Below, piece by piece: positions 45,532-54,178 of a stretch of DNA of 64,000 bases. The stretch is from Amycolatopsis endophytica (GTDB lineage: Bacteria > Actinomycetota > Actinomycetes > Mycobacteriales > Pseudonocardiaceae): NCBI RefSeq assembly GCF_013410405.1, contig NZ_JACCFK010000001.1, forward strand, positions 3,472,001 to 3,536,000, written 5' to 3'. The notes beneath the pieces were generated by a model. It worked only from the letters and a program-made list of their open reading frames with translations, had not been told where the DNA came from and made no database searches. The position numbers and the translations under genes are program-made. How positions within the stretch are numbered: position 1 is the stretch's first letter; each line of letters starts with the position of its first letter.

Positions 45532-46310
45532 TGCACGCGCTCACCGACTCCGCCACCATGCTGCGGCGCAACCTCCGCCACGCGCTGCGCTACCCGTCCA
45601 TGACGTTCAGCGTCGCCGCCATCCCGATCATGATGCTGCTGTTGTTCAACTACGTGTTCGGCGGCGCGATCGGCGGCGGGCTCACCGGCGCGCCCGCGGG
45701 CGGCGACTACCTCGCCTACCTCGTGCCCGGCATCCTGCTGCTCACCATCGGCTCGGCCACGACGCCGGTCGCGGTCGCGATCTGCACCGACCTCGCCGAG
45801 GGCATCGTCGCCCGCCTGCGCACCATGGCGATCGCCCGCGCGTCCGTCCTCACCGGGCACGTCGTCGGCAACGTGATCCAGACCGTGATCAGCGTCGTGC
45901 TGGTGCTCGGCGTGGCCCTGCTGATGGGGTTCCGCGCCTCGGCCGGGTTCGCGGACTGGCTGCTCGTGATCGCCGTCCTGCTGCTGCTCACGCTCGGCCT
46001 GAGCTGGTTCTCCACCGCGCTCGGCCAGCTGTCCAAGACGCCGGAGGGCGCGAGCAACGTCGTGCTGCCCATGACGTTCCTGCTGCCGTTCCTGTCCAGC
46101 GCGTTCGTGCCACTGGACTCGATGCCCGGGGGCATCCGCTGGTTCGCCGAATACCAGCCGTTCACCGCGGTGATCGAGACGCTGCGCGGTCTGTTGGCCG
46201 GCACCCCGATCGGCTGGTACGGCTGGGCCGCCGTCGGCTGGGGCGCGGGCATCGCGCTGCTGGGCTACCTGTGGTCCAAGGCGCTGTTCAACCGGGAACC
46301 GACTCGCTGA
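45531..46310 (+). CDS. ABC-2 type drug exporter permease (DrrB-like)
   Basis: A 259-aa six-span ABC-2 permease: YPSMTFSVAAIPIMMLLLFNYVFGGAI, YLVPGILLLTIGSATT, and LSKTPEGASNVVLPMTFLLPFLSSAFVP plus IRWFAEYQPFTAVIETLRGLL, all characteristic of DrrB. Coupled to the ATPase gene. Its 3' end overlaps by 23 nt the end of the convergent BTAD regulator, a possible source of antisense interference. Confidence 0.9.
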   Translation: MHALTDSATMLRRNLRHALRYPSMTFSVAAIPIMMLLLFNYVFGGAIGGGLTGAPAGGDYLAYLVPGILLLTIGSATTPVAVAICTDLAEGIVARLRTMAIARASVLTGHVVGNVIQTVISVVLVLGVALLMGFRASAGFADWLLVIAVLLLLTLGLSWFSTALGQLSKTPEGASNVVLPMTFLLPFLSSAFVPLDSMPGGIRWFAEYQPFTAVIETLRGLLAGTPIGWYGWAAVGWGAGIALLGYLWSKALFNREPTR

Positions 46311-49300
46311 TCAGCGCCAGCGCCGCCGTGCGCAGCTCGTCCGGCCCGAGGCCGGCGTACTCCGACACCGCGTCGGCGTAGGCCGGCCCGTCGGCTTTTT
46401 CGGCGGTGGCGCGGAATCCGGCCGGTGCCATGGTCGGCTGGAAGTTGCGCAGGAACCCCATCCGCTCCGCCAGCGCGATCATCCGCACCCCGGCCGGATC
46501 GCCACGATCCAGTGTCACCAGGCCCAGAGCGAGCAGCACGGCGCCACGGATCGGCGCGCCGAAGAGGTAGGCGGGCAACCGGGCCGCCGCGTCGCCGAAC
46601 AACGATCGCGCCAGACCGGTCAGCTCGTCGACAAGATCGGCGACCAGGCCGGACCTGCCGTGCTGCGTGTGCGCCACCACGGTGACGCTCATCAGCTCCA
46701 GCTTCCACGAGTCCAGCCCCGGCGGCTCGCGCACCGTCAAGCCGCCGCTGTTCCGCTGCTGGGTCACCGCCTGTCGCCACAGGGCCAGCCCGCGGTCGAT
46801 TTCGTTGCGCGCCAAGGCGATCTCCGCCCGAACGCCGAGGTCGAAGGTGATGACGTCGAACCGGTCCTCGACGGCTTCCCGGGAGGCCCTGGCGAGCCAG
46901 CGCTCGGCCTCGTCCACGTCGCCCGCCTGCAGGGCGGCGAGCATGAGGCCCCATCGCACACCCGTGGTGTCGGGCCAGGGCGCGTGCGCTTCCAGCACCC
47001 GCATGGCCGACCGCAGCTGGTGGGTGGCGGCCGCGGCGTCACCGCTGTTGAGGTACAGCTCGCCGAGGCGGGCGTGCGCCATCAGGCGGAGCCACGGCAT
47101 GGCCGGGCCGCCGGTGACTTCGAGCATGCGCAGCGCCGCGGCGATGGCGTGATCGGGACGACCTTCGGTCTCCCACCGGTAGCTGTCCACGCTGTTGGCG
47201 GCGAAGGCGAGCATCGGATGGTCGCTGGCGCACATCGCGTCCAGCACCCGCCGGTCCGGGTGCATGATCTCCCGGAACGAGCTCAGCACCGTGGACAGCG
47301 CCCGCACCACGGTGGTCGGTGCTGCCTCGGGCAGCCGCCGCAGCACGATCAGCGAACGCACCGCGCGCGGACCCCGGAGCATGAAGGTCGTGACGGCGCA
47401 CACGGCCGCGGCCGCGCGGGTCACCTCCACGAACTCCGGCTTCGGGTGGAAGTGCGCGAGCACGTCCGGCACGTCCACCGTGAGCGCGTCCAGCCGCCCG
47501 AAGTTGGAGTCGGCGACCCACAAGGCGCCCAGCGCGGCCGCCGCCGCGGCGACCGTGGGCCCGTCGCCACGCTTGACGGACAGGCGCAGGGCCAGCACGA
47601 GGTTGTCCTGCTCGGCCCGGATGCGCTCGCCTGCCGGGTAGGGGTTCGCGCCGAACACCGGTTCGTGATGGGCCAGCCCGAAATCCCGGGCCCACTGGAG
47701 AAACCCCTCGGTGACGCGCTCGGTTTCCCCGGCCTCGTCGAGGCGGGCCGCGCCGAATTCGCGCACGGTTTCCAGCATCCGGAACCGGGTGCCGGCGGGC
47801 GTGTCGGTGACTTTGAGGAGGGACTGGCCGGACAGCTCGCCGAGGAGGTCGAGGGTGTCGCGCTCGCCCACCAGGTGCCGCGCCGCGTCCTCGGTGAACC
47901 CGCCGGGGAACACCGACAGCGTGCGCATCGCGGCCCGCGCCCGTTCGTCGAGCAGATGCCAGCTCCAGTCGACCACCGCCTGGAGGGTGCGGTGCCGGTG
48001 CGGCGCGTCACGAGGGCCGCCGCGCAGCAGCGCGAAGCGGTCGTCGAGGCGCCGGGCGACTTCGGTGACCGACAGGACCCGCACCCGTGCCGCCGCGAGT
48101 TCGACCGCCAGCGGCAGGCCGTCGAGATGGCGGCAGAGCTCGGTCACGGTGTCCGCGGGAAGGTCGGCGCCCGGGCGCGCGGCCCGCGCGCGTTGCGTGA
48201 ACAGCTCGGCCGTGGTGGCCAGGTCCAGCTCCGCGAGCGGATAGACCGACTCCGACGACAGGCCGAGCGGGGCTCGGCTGGTCGTGAGCACGTGCAGGCC
48301 ACGCGTCGCCGAGACCAGGGACCGGACGAGGTCGGCGACGCCGTCGAGGACCTGTTCGCAGTTGTCCAGGATCAGCAGGGACGGTGCGGCGCCGAGGATC
48401 TCGATGACACCGGTCAGCTCGTCGGGCAGGCGCATCGACGGTGTCCGGCGGGGTTCGCCGACCCCGAGCACGGTCGCGACCTGGCTGAGGACGTCTTCGT
48501 CCACGCGGGCACCGGCGAGCGGGACGAAGTGCACGACCGGTTGCTCCGCGTCGCGGCCCACCGCGTGCGCGAGGCGGGTCTTGCCCAGCCCGCCGGGGCC
48601 GACGATCGAGGCGACCCGGGACCGGCGCAGCAGGCTCGTGAGCGCGGCGATGTCGTCCGCGCGGCCGAGCAGCGGGTTGGGGTCGTGCGGGATGCCGTGC
48701 CGGACCACCGGCACCGGGCTGGTCAGCGCTTCCCGTTGCCACGCCTGGAGGTCCGGGCCGGGATCGGTGCCGAGATCGTCGCGCAGGGTGCGCCGGTACG
48801 CCTCGTATCGGGCCAGCGCCGCTGACGGGCCCGCCGTGGCGGACTCGGAGCGCAGCAGTTCCAGCAGCAGTTCCTCGTCCCGTGGATGATCGGCCGCGGC
48901 CCCGGTGAGCGGTTCGACGGCCTCGGTGTGCCGTCCCAGCCGGGACAGGGCCAAGCCGCGGGCACGCGTCAGGAACCGGTGGGCGCTCCGGCGTTCGCGG
49001 CGCAGCGTGGACAACGGGTCGAGGGCGTCGTCGGCCGAACCGTCCCAGAGTTCGAGTCCGGCGTCGGCTTCGGCGAGGGCTGTCGCCGGGTCGGGGGTGC
49101 GGGCCGCGGCCGCGTGCCGCAGGAGTGCCGCGGCGTCGACCTGGCCGGGTTCGAGCGTGAGGCGGTAGCCGGTGGGCGTGCCGGCGATGAGGTCGGCGCC
49201 GAGCCGGGACCGGGTCCGCGAGACGAGGATCTGCAGCGCCTTCACGGGGTTGTCCGGTTGCTCGTCGGGCCACAGACCCTCGACGAGACGGGCGGTGCCG

Positions 49301-49413
49301 CAGCCGGCGGGCAACTCGGCGGCGAGCAGCGCGAGAAGGTCCCGCATCCTCGGCGCGGTGATGTCCCGGCCCCGGCAGGTCACGCGGGACAACAGGCGCA
49401 GCTCGACGTTCAC
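46288..49413 (-). CDS. Large AfsR/SARP-like regulator: BTAD + NB-ARC ATPase + TPR-like region
   Basis: A 1041-aa multidomain regulator. Residues about 1-90: OmpR-like winged helix (RMRDLLALLAAELPAG, NPVKALQILVSRTRSRLG). About 90-235: BTAD domain. About 250-560: NB-ARC/AAA ATPase with Walker A GPGGLGKTRLA, Walker B LLILDNC and the VLTTSRAPLG sensor. The rest is helical, TPR-like (e.g. ARLGELYLNSGDAAAATHQL). Such proteins activate antibiotic or stress genes. GTG 49413 overlaps the stop of the MmcQ-type gene by 4 nt. It converges on the drug exporter, a possible target, but no biosynthetic cluster is in view. Confidence 0.88.
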   Translation of the reverse strand: MNVELRLLSRVTCRGRDITAPRMRDLLALLAAELPAGCGTARLVEGLWPDEQPDNPVKALQILVSRTRSRLGADLIAGTPTGYRLTLEPGQVDAAALLRHAAAARTPDPATALAEADAGLELWDGSADDALDPLSTLRRERRSAHRFLTRARGLALSRLGRHTEAVEPLTGAAADHPRDEELLLELLRSESATAGPSAALARYEAYRRTLRDDLGTDPGPDLQAWQREALTSPVPVVRHGIPHDPNPLLGRADDIAALTSLLRRSRVASIVGPGGLGKTRLAHAVGRDAEQPVVHFVPLAGARVDEDVLSQVATVLGVGEPRRTPSMRLPDELTGVIEILGAAPSLLILDNCEQVLDGVADLVRSLVSATRGLHVLTTSRAPLGLSSESVYPLAELDLATTAELFTQRARAARPGADLPADTVTELCRHLDGLPLAVELAAARVRVLSVTEVARRLDDRFALLRGGPRDAPHRHRTLQAVVDWSWHLLDERARAAMRTLSVFPGGFTEDAARHLVGERDTLDLLGELSGQSLLKVTDTPAGTRFRMLETVREFGAARLDEAGETERVTEGFLQWARDFGLAHHEPVFGANPYPAGERIRAEQDNLVLALRLSVKRGDGPTVAAAAAALGALWVADSNFGRLDALTVDVPDVLAHFHPKPEFVEVTRAAAAVCAVTTFMLRGPRAVRSLIVLRRLPEAAPTTVVRALSTVLSSFREIMHPDRRVLDAMCASDHPMLAFAANSVDSYRWETEGRPDHAIAAALRMLEVTGGPAMPWLRLMAHARLGELYLNSGDAAAATHQLRSAMRVLEAHAPWPDTTGVRWGLMLAALQAGDVDEAERWLARASREAVEDRFDVITFDLGVRAEIALARNEIDRGLALWRQAVTQQRNSGGLTVREPPGLDSWKLELMSVTVVAHTQHGRSGLVADLVDELTGLARSLFGDAAARLPAYLFGAPIRGAVLLALGLVTLDRGDPAGVRMIALAERMGFLRNFQPTMAPAGFRATAEKADGPAYADAVSEYAGLGPDELRTAALALISESVPG

Positions 49414-49814
49414 CCGCGTAGGTTAGTGCTTCCGCGCGGGGTCTTCTCGTGACTCAGCGCGACCCAGTGCAGTTTCTCCTGTTCCCGGCGCGGCAGGCCG
49501 GCGACCACGAGGTCGTAGGAGTCCTCGGTCATTTCCTCCACGAGGGAGCCGGGCACCGACCCGTCCAGCACGACGGTGTTCCAGTGCTTCTTGTTCAGGT
49601 GGTAGCCCGCCGTGATCGCCGGATGGTCGAGGCGCAGCTGCACGGCGAGGTCCGGATCGCACTTGAGGCTGACCCGCAGCGGCCGAGCCTCCAGGCGGCT
49701 GAGCGCGAAGATCTTGCCCGCGACCTTGAACACGCTGGTGCCCTCGTCGAAGGGGAACTCCTCGCGGGCTCCCGGAAACGACAGGCACAGCTTCCTCAGC
49801 GCGGCAGGCGTCAT
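49410..49814 (-). CDS. MmcQ/YjbR family DNA-binding-fold protein
   Basis: A 134-aa protein with the MmcQ/YjbR pattern: LCLSFPGAREEFPFDEGTSVFKVAGKIFAL, SLKCDPDLAVQLRL, and GYHLNKKHWNTVVLDG. The fold resembles a double-wing DNA-binding domain; function unknown. It is the first gene of a unit with the BTAD regulator, coupled by a GTGA overlap. Confidence 0.88.
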   Translation of the reverse strand: MTPAALRKLCLSFPGAREEFPFDEGTSVFKVAGKIFALSRLEARPLRVSLKCDPDLAVQLRLDHPAITAGYHLNKKHWNTVVLDGSVPGSLVEEMTEDSYDLVVAGLPRREQEKLHWVALSHEKTPRGSTNLRG

Positions 49815-49832
49815 GTCCTCAGGGTAGAGGGG

Positions 49833-49860
49833 TTGACGTATTCCCATATGGGTATACGAT
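49833..49860 (+). promoter_or_regulatory. Promoter with embedded ArsR operator
   Basis: TTGACG (49833-49838) and TACGAT (49855-49860) with 16-bp spacing form a sigma-70-type promoter. Between them CCCATATGGG (49843-49852) is a perfect palindrome extended by TATT/GTATA. A repressor bound here would block the promoter, which fits autoregulation by the ArsR gene starting at 49867. Confidence 0.7.
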
Positions 49861-49866
49861 GGGGGT

Positions 49867-50223
49867 ATGGCAAGGGCAGCGACGACAGCGGACGCGTTCA
49901 ACGCGGTGGCCGAGCCGCGGCGCCGGGAGATCCTCGATCTCCTGGCCGGCGGGGAGAAGCCGGTGAACGATCTGGTCGCGGTGCTCGGGCTGGCTCAGCC
50001 GCTGGTGTCGAAGCACCTGCGGGTCCTGCGGGAGGTGGGGCTGGTCGAGGTGCGCGACTCGGGGCGGCAGCGGGTGTACCGGCTGAACGCCCAGCCCCTG
50101 AAAGACATCCACGACTGGGTCAGCGGTTACCGGCGGTTGTGGTCCGAGCGCTTCGACCGCATCGACGTGGTGCTGGAAGAACTCAAGGAGATGGAGGACG
50201 GAGATGAGCACGGTGACGAGTAG
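49867..50223 (+). CDS. ArsR family helix-turn-helix repressor
   Basis: A 118-aa small winged-helix regulator of the type paired with AHSA1 proteins: AVAEPRRREILDLLAGGEKPVNDLVAVLGLAQPLVSKHLRVLREVGLV (residues about 13-60) and the C-terminal WSERFDRIDVVLEELKE. No metal-site Cys. It overlaps the SRPBCC gene by 20 nt. Confidence 0.92.
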   Translation: MARAATTADAFNAVAEPRRREILDLLAGGEKPVNDLVAVLGLAQPLVSKHLRVLREVGLVEVRDSGRQRVYRLNAQPLKDIHDWVSGYRRLWSERFDRIDVVLEELKEMEDGDEHGDE

Positions 50224-50692
50224 TGGCACGGCAGTGGTGACCTTCCCGGCGGACAACCAGATCCTGGTCACGCGGGAGTTCGACGCACCCGCGCGCCTGG
50301 TGTGGAAGGCGTGGACGACGCCGGAGCTGGTGAAGCGCTGGTGGGCGGGCGAGCGCGGCGAGGTCACCTCGGTGGAGATCGACCTCCGGGTCGGCGGGAG
50401 ATGGCGCAACGTGATGTCCGCGAACGGCGGTTTCGAGGTCGCCTTCCACGGTGAGTACCGCGAGATCGTCGAAAACGAGCGCATCGTGTCCACGGAGGCC
50501 TTCGAGGGCCTGCCGGACGCCCATTCGGTGAACACGCTGACCCTGACGGAGCACGCGGGCCGCACCACACTGACAGTGCTGGCGGAGTACCCGGACCAGA
50601 AAACCCGCGACGGCCACGTCGAGTCCGGCATGGAGGGTGGCATGCAGGAGTCGCTGGACAAGCTGGAGCAGGTGGCGGTGTCGCTCGCCTGA
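50204..50692 (+). CDS. SRPBCC/AHSA1-family protein
   Basis: A 162-aa START-like ligand-binding protein: LVTREFDAPARLVWKAWTTPELVKRWWAG, DLRVGGRWRNVM, GEYREIVENERIVST and a SGMEGGMQESLDKLEQ C-terminus. It is the standard partner of this ArsR subtype and is co-transcribed with it. It may bind a hydrophobic ligand; true function unknown. Confidence 0.9.
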   Translation: MSTVTSSGTAVVTFPADNQILVTREFDAPARLVWKAWTTPELVKRWWAGERGEVTSVEIDLRVGGRWRNVMSANGGFEVAFHGEYREIVENERIVSTEAFEGLPDAHSVNTLTLTEHAGRTTLTVLAEYPDQKTRDGHVESGMEGGMQESLDKLEQVAVSLA

Positions 50693-51137
50693 ACGCGTTG
50701 TGCGGTGGTGGGGTCACGCTTCGGCGCGTGACCCCACGGTGGGCGCGGTGGCGGTTGCGCGGGCTGTCTTGGGCCCGTGAGCTGGGGTCGGGAGCGCTCG
50801 CCCCGGTCGCGCGCCGTGCCCGCGCGACGACGCCCGCGCCGTGCCCGCGCGACGACGCCCGCGCCGCCGCGCGGTGCTGTACGCGCCGTCGCGCCGCGCT
50901 GTACGCGCCGGTCGAACGAGCCGCCGCACGGCCGGTGCGTCACGGCGCCGTGCTGGCGGCACCGTGTCCTGCTTGCGGCACCGTGTCCTGCTTGCGGCAC
51001 CGTGTCCTGCTTGCGGCACTGCGCGACGGTGGTGCGCTGTCCCAGGCAACCTCCCCTGTGTGAGCGTGCCGCTGAGCGATGGTGATGGTTGCTGACGGCA
51101 CGACGGTGCGCTTTGGCCCGGCGGTGGTCGTGCGCCG
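50693..51137. repeat. Gene-free 445-bp stretch with tandem minisatellites
   Basis: Contains a 25-bp unit twice (50811-50835, 50836-50860), a 13-bp GCTGTACGCGCCG unit twice (about 50876-50910), and a 19-bp GCGGCACCGTGTCCTGCTT unit three times plus 7 nt (50956-51019). No frame has normal codon bias. Probably polymorphic between strains. Confidence 0.75.
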
Positions 51138-51620
51138 TCAGGTGGTCAGGATTTCTTGCGCCACCAGAGTTTCCCGCAGGCGGTCCACGATGGGCACCTG
51201 TCCCTTGACGAGCAGCTCGGCCGCGCGGTCGGGGCCGGTCCAGGCGATGCGGTCGACTTCGGGGAACTCCTGCACCCGGCCGGAACCCTTGGGCCACTCC
51301 ATCTCGAACGTGTTGCTCGCGAAACCGGCCGGGTCGAAGTCGCCCTCGGCGGCGAAGGTCGTGATGACCTTGCCGCTCGACTGGCGGACCTCGCCCAGAT
51401 CGAGGATCTCGCCCGTCAGCACGGGTTCACCGACCTCCTCGGCGAACTCGCGCCGCGCGGCGGGCAGCGGGTCCTCGTCGGTGTACTCGCCCTTCGGGAT
51501 CGACCAGGCCCGCTCGTTCTTGCGCGCCCAGAACGGCCCGCCCATGTGGGCGATCAGCACCTCCAGCCGCCCGTCGCCGGTCAGCCGGTAGAGCAGGAAC
51601 GCCGCGCTTTTCCTGGGCAC
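51138..51620 (-). CDS. NUDIX hydrolase
   Basis: A 160-aa NUDIX protein. The box GEYTDEDPLPAARREFAEEVGE carries the metal-binding Glu residues. The AWSIPKGEY and ARKNERAW segments resemble predicted NTP pyrophosphohydrolases of the MutT subfamily. GTG start at 51620. Substrate unknown. Lies 4 nt downstream of the nitroreductase gene and is probably cotranscribed with it. Confidence 0.88.
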   Translation of the reverse strand: MPRKSAAFLLYRLTGDGRLEVLIAHMGGPFWARKNERAWSIPKGEYTDEDPLPAARREFAEEVGEPVLTGEILDLGEVRQSSGKVITTFAAEGDFDPAGFASNTFEMEWPKGSGRVQEFPEVDRIAWTGPDRAAELLVKGQVPIVDRLRETLVAQEILTT

Positions 51621-51624
51621 CCGG

Positions 51625-52260
51625 TCACCAGCGGTCGTGGTGGAGGATCTCCGGCAACGGCTGCCGCTTCGCCGGCTTGAACGTCTCGCCCGTGTAGAAG
51701 GCGGTCGGGATCAGCGCGGCCTGGCGGACGTGGTCCGGAATGCCGAGGATCTCCGCCGCTTCCCGCTCGTAGGTCAGGTGCAGAGACGTCCACGCCGTGC
51801 CGAGGCCCAGGTTGCGGGCGGCGAGCATGTAGCTCCACACCGCGGGCAGGATCGAACCCCACAAGCCGGCCTGGTTGCCCTCGGGCAGCTTCCCGCCCGG
51901 AACGTGGATCGCCGGGACCAGCAGCACCGGAACCTCGGCCATGTGCTCGGCCAGGTAGTCGGAGCTGCTCACGACGCGTCGCTGGGTGGCGGCGCGGTCC
52001 TGGTCATCGGCGTAGCGCTCCTCCGGAGCAGGGCCCATGCTCCGGTAGGCGTTGTAGGACTTCGCGTACAGCTCGGCGAGCTTGGCCCGCTGACCGGCGT
52101 CGGTGACGACGATCCAGTGCCAGTCCTGCCGGTTCGAGCCGGTCGGCGCCTGCAACGCGAGGGTGATCGCCTGCTCGATCAGCTCGTTCGGCACGGGACG
52201 GGACAGGTCCAGCCGTTTCCGGACGCTGCGGGTGGTGGTCAACAGCTCCTCAGGTGTCAT
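51625..52260 (-). CDS. Nitroreductase family protein
   Basis: A 211-aa FMN-dependent oxidoreductase: TRSVRKRLDLSRPVPNELIEQAI, QAPTGSNRQDWHWIVVTD (FMN site), and GLGTAWTSLHLTYEREAAEILGIP. Start at ATG 52260 because the upstream frame lacks coding character. Reduces nitro, quinone or flavin-type substrates with NAD(P)H. Confidence 0.88.
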   Translation of the reverse strand: MTPEELLTTTRSVRKRLDLSRPVPNELIEQAITLALQAPTGSNRQDWHWIVVTDAGQRAKLAELYAKSYNAYRSMGPAPEERYADDQDRAATQRRVVSSSDYLAEHMAEVPVLLVPAIHVPGGKLPEGNQAGLWGSILPAVWSYMLAARNLGLGTAWTSLHLTYEREAAEILGIPDHVRQAALIPTAFYTGETFKPAKRQPLPEILHHDRW

Positions 52261-52373
52261 ACCCCCGATCCTGGCATGTGGTCGTACCGGCCGTCGGCAC
52301 CGGTGTGATGCGGAGGTGGCCGTGCCGGGTGACAATGCCGGGGCCGGTACCGCCGAGGGCAAGGAGGCCTGAC

Positions 52374-52589
52374 ATGGCAGGGCACACGTATCGCGTCACC
52401 GAAATCGTCGGCTCGTCGAGCGAAAGCCTCGACGCGGCGATCCGCGGGGGGATCGAGCGCGCCGCGCGGACGTTGCGGGAACTCGACTGGTTCGAGGTGA
52501 CCGAAGTCCGCGGCCACATCGAAAACGGCACCGTCGGGCACTTCCAGGTCGGCATGAAGGTGGGCTTCCGCCTGGAGGACGCGGACTGA
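52374..52589 (+). CDS. Dodecin flavin-storage protein
   Basis: A 71-aa protein that matches dodecin: YRVTEIVGSSSESLDAAIRGGIERAARTLRELDWFEVTEVRGHIENG (residues 5-51), with the flavin-stacking Trp in LDWFEV, and HFQVGMKVGFRLED. Forms a hollow dodecamer storing FMN or CoA. AAGGAGG precedes the ATG. It is divergent from the FMN-using nitroreductase, with a 113-bp shared region. Confidence 0.93.
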   Translation: MAGHTYRVTEIVGSSSESLDAAIRGGIERAARTLRELDWFEVTEVRGHIENGTVGHFQVGMKVGFRLEDAD

Positions 52590-53006
52590 CCGGTGCTCGC
52601 TCCCCGCGACGGCGCCCGGAAGACACCGCGGAAGACGATGTGGGAGGCGCCGCGGACGATCGTGCGGCAGATATCGCCGTCGTCTCGCGTGGCCGTCCGC
52701 GCGCCGTCGCGAACGGGGCGCAGCCGCGCCGGAGTGGTCCGCGCCGGGAGCCGATGGTGACGGGTGGCGCGAAGGAGCCCACGGTTCACCGTGCGGGCGG
52801 GACCGCGCCGTGCGGGCGAACCGCACCAGCCGAAGTGTCCACTTGAGACAACGGGCGATCGTGGTGATGGCTTTCGTCTTCATGGCGTCACCGTACGAGC
52901 CACCACCGACAGAAAACCGTGCTCCAGCGGGAAAACGCCACCCGATCGTGTCGGACGTCGCGAATCACCCGGCCGGAGCACGGAATGCAGCGCTGCGAAC
53001 GGAACC
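52590..53006. other. 417-bp intergenic region, no gene recognised
   Basis: Between dodecin and the CBS gene (convergent). All frames are Arg/Pro-rich shadows without normal third-position bias. I see no clear hairpin, RNA or repeat here. Confidence 0.6.
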
Positions 53007-53423
53007 TCAGTCGGTCGAGAGGGCCTGCACCAGGTCGCCCACCTTGGGGTCCTTGAGGGCACGGGCGACATCCGCCTGGGCGACGATCCCGACCAGGTCG
53101 TGACCGTCGATCACCGGCAGCCGCCGGACCTTGTGGTTCGTCATCGTGGCCAGGATCTCCTCGGCGTCGTCGTCCGCGCCGATCGTGACGGCCTCGCCCT
53201 GGGCCAGTTCACCGGCGTTCACCGCGCGGGGGTCCTTGCCCTCCGCCAGCACCTTCACCACGATGTCCCGGTCGGTCAGCATCCCCTTCAACCGGTTGTC
53301 CTCACCGCAGATGGGCAGCGCCCCCACCTGCAGTTCCGCCATCCGCTTCGCGGCGTCGAGCACGGTCTCACTGGACTGCACGCACCGCGCGTCGGGCGTC
53401 ATGATTTCGCGAGCCTTGGTCAT
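53007..53423 (-). CDS. CBS domain pair protein
   Basis: A 138-aa stand-alone protein with two CBS domains: REIMTPDARCVQSSETVLDAAKRMAELQVGALPI with LTDRDIVVKVLAEGKDP, and AEEILATMTNHKVRRLPVIDGHDLVGIVAQADVAR. This type resembles the hypoxia/dormancy CBS proteins and probably binds an adenosyl ligand. ATG 53423 has GGAGGC upstream. Confidence 0.9.
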   Translation of the reverse strand: MTKAREIMTPDARCVQSSETVLDAAKRMAELQVGALPICGEDNRLKGMLTDRDIVVKVLAEGKDPRAVNAGELAQGEAVTIGADDDAEEILATMTNHKVRRLPVIDGHDLVGIVAQADVARALKDPKVGDLVQALSTD

Positions 53424-53551
53424 CTTCTGCTTGCCTCCGGTCCACGTCGAACTGGGCTCTCCCCGCATACCCGGCCCGAGTGGGGGCAAACGCGTCCGCC
53501 CGGCCGGTACCGATCCCCACCTGGGCAGGCCGCGGTTGGTTTACTCGTCGC

Positions 53552-54178
53552 ATGTCCGAGATCGAGATCCACTACGACGTCGCCACCGGCGGTGACCTGG
53601 ACGCGCACTACGCGCGAGGCGAGTCACGGCCGGTCACCGTGGTGGGCAACCCCGTGTTGCACGAGCCGTGCGCCGACGTGACCGAATTCGGCGACGAGCT
53701 GGGCCGGCTGGTGTCCGACCTGTTCGTCAGCATGCGCACCGCCCGCGGTGTCGGTCTCGCGGCCAACCAGGTCGGGGTGCCGCTGCGCGTGTTCGTCTAC
53801 CTTTGCCCCGAGAGCTACGAGCGCGCCGGGGACGAGCTGTGGCACGCCGGGCACGTGGTCAACCCGGTCGTCGAGGTCAGCGGCGACGAGACCGGCGCCC
53901 ACCCCGAGGGATGCCTGTCGGTGCCCGGGGCACGGGCGGTCGTGCCGCGGGCCGCGCGCGTCACGGTCCGCGGCTTCGACCTGGCGGGCCACCCGGTCGC
54001 CATCCCCGGCCGTGACCTGCTCGCCCGCTGCTTCCAGCACGAGACCGACCACCTCAACGGCCGCCTCTACCTCGATCACCTCACCGCCGAGGGGCGTCGG
54101 GCGGCGCTGGCGGAGATGGGTGAACCGGCTTACCCGGTGGTCCCGAACCCGGTAGCGGACGGCGCCATTCGGCCGTGA
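53552..54178 (+). CDS. def: Peptide deformylase
   Basis: A 208-aa metallo-deformylase removing the formyl group from nascent proteins. All three motifs are intact: GVGLAANQVG, EGCLSVPG and QHETDHLNG. It has about 20 extra N-terminal residues before the usual start. The C-terminal 98 nt overlap the 3' end of the convergent pseudo-kinase gene. Actinomycetes carry several copies, so this may be an accessory one. Confidence 0.93.
   Translation: MSEIEIHYDVATGGDLDAHYARGESRPVTVVGNPVLHEPCADVTEFGDELGRLVSDLFVSMRTARGVGLAANQVGVPLRVFVYLCPESYERAGDELWHAGHVVNPVVEVSGDETGAHPEGCLSVPGARAVVPRAARVTVRGFDLAGHPVAIPGRDLLARCFQHETDHLNGRLYLDHLTAEGRRAALAEMGEPAYPVVPNPVADGAIRP

Noticed and set aside
46288..49413. SARP regulator plus exporter as part of an antibiotic gene cluster
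   Set aside because: No biosynthetic enzymes (PKS, NRPS, terpene or RiPP) are present in the window; only generic regulator and exporter genes.
50698..51063. 121-codon frame through the minisatellites
   Set aside because: Cys/Arg/Ala-rich translation of tandem repeats without ribosome site or normal codon use.
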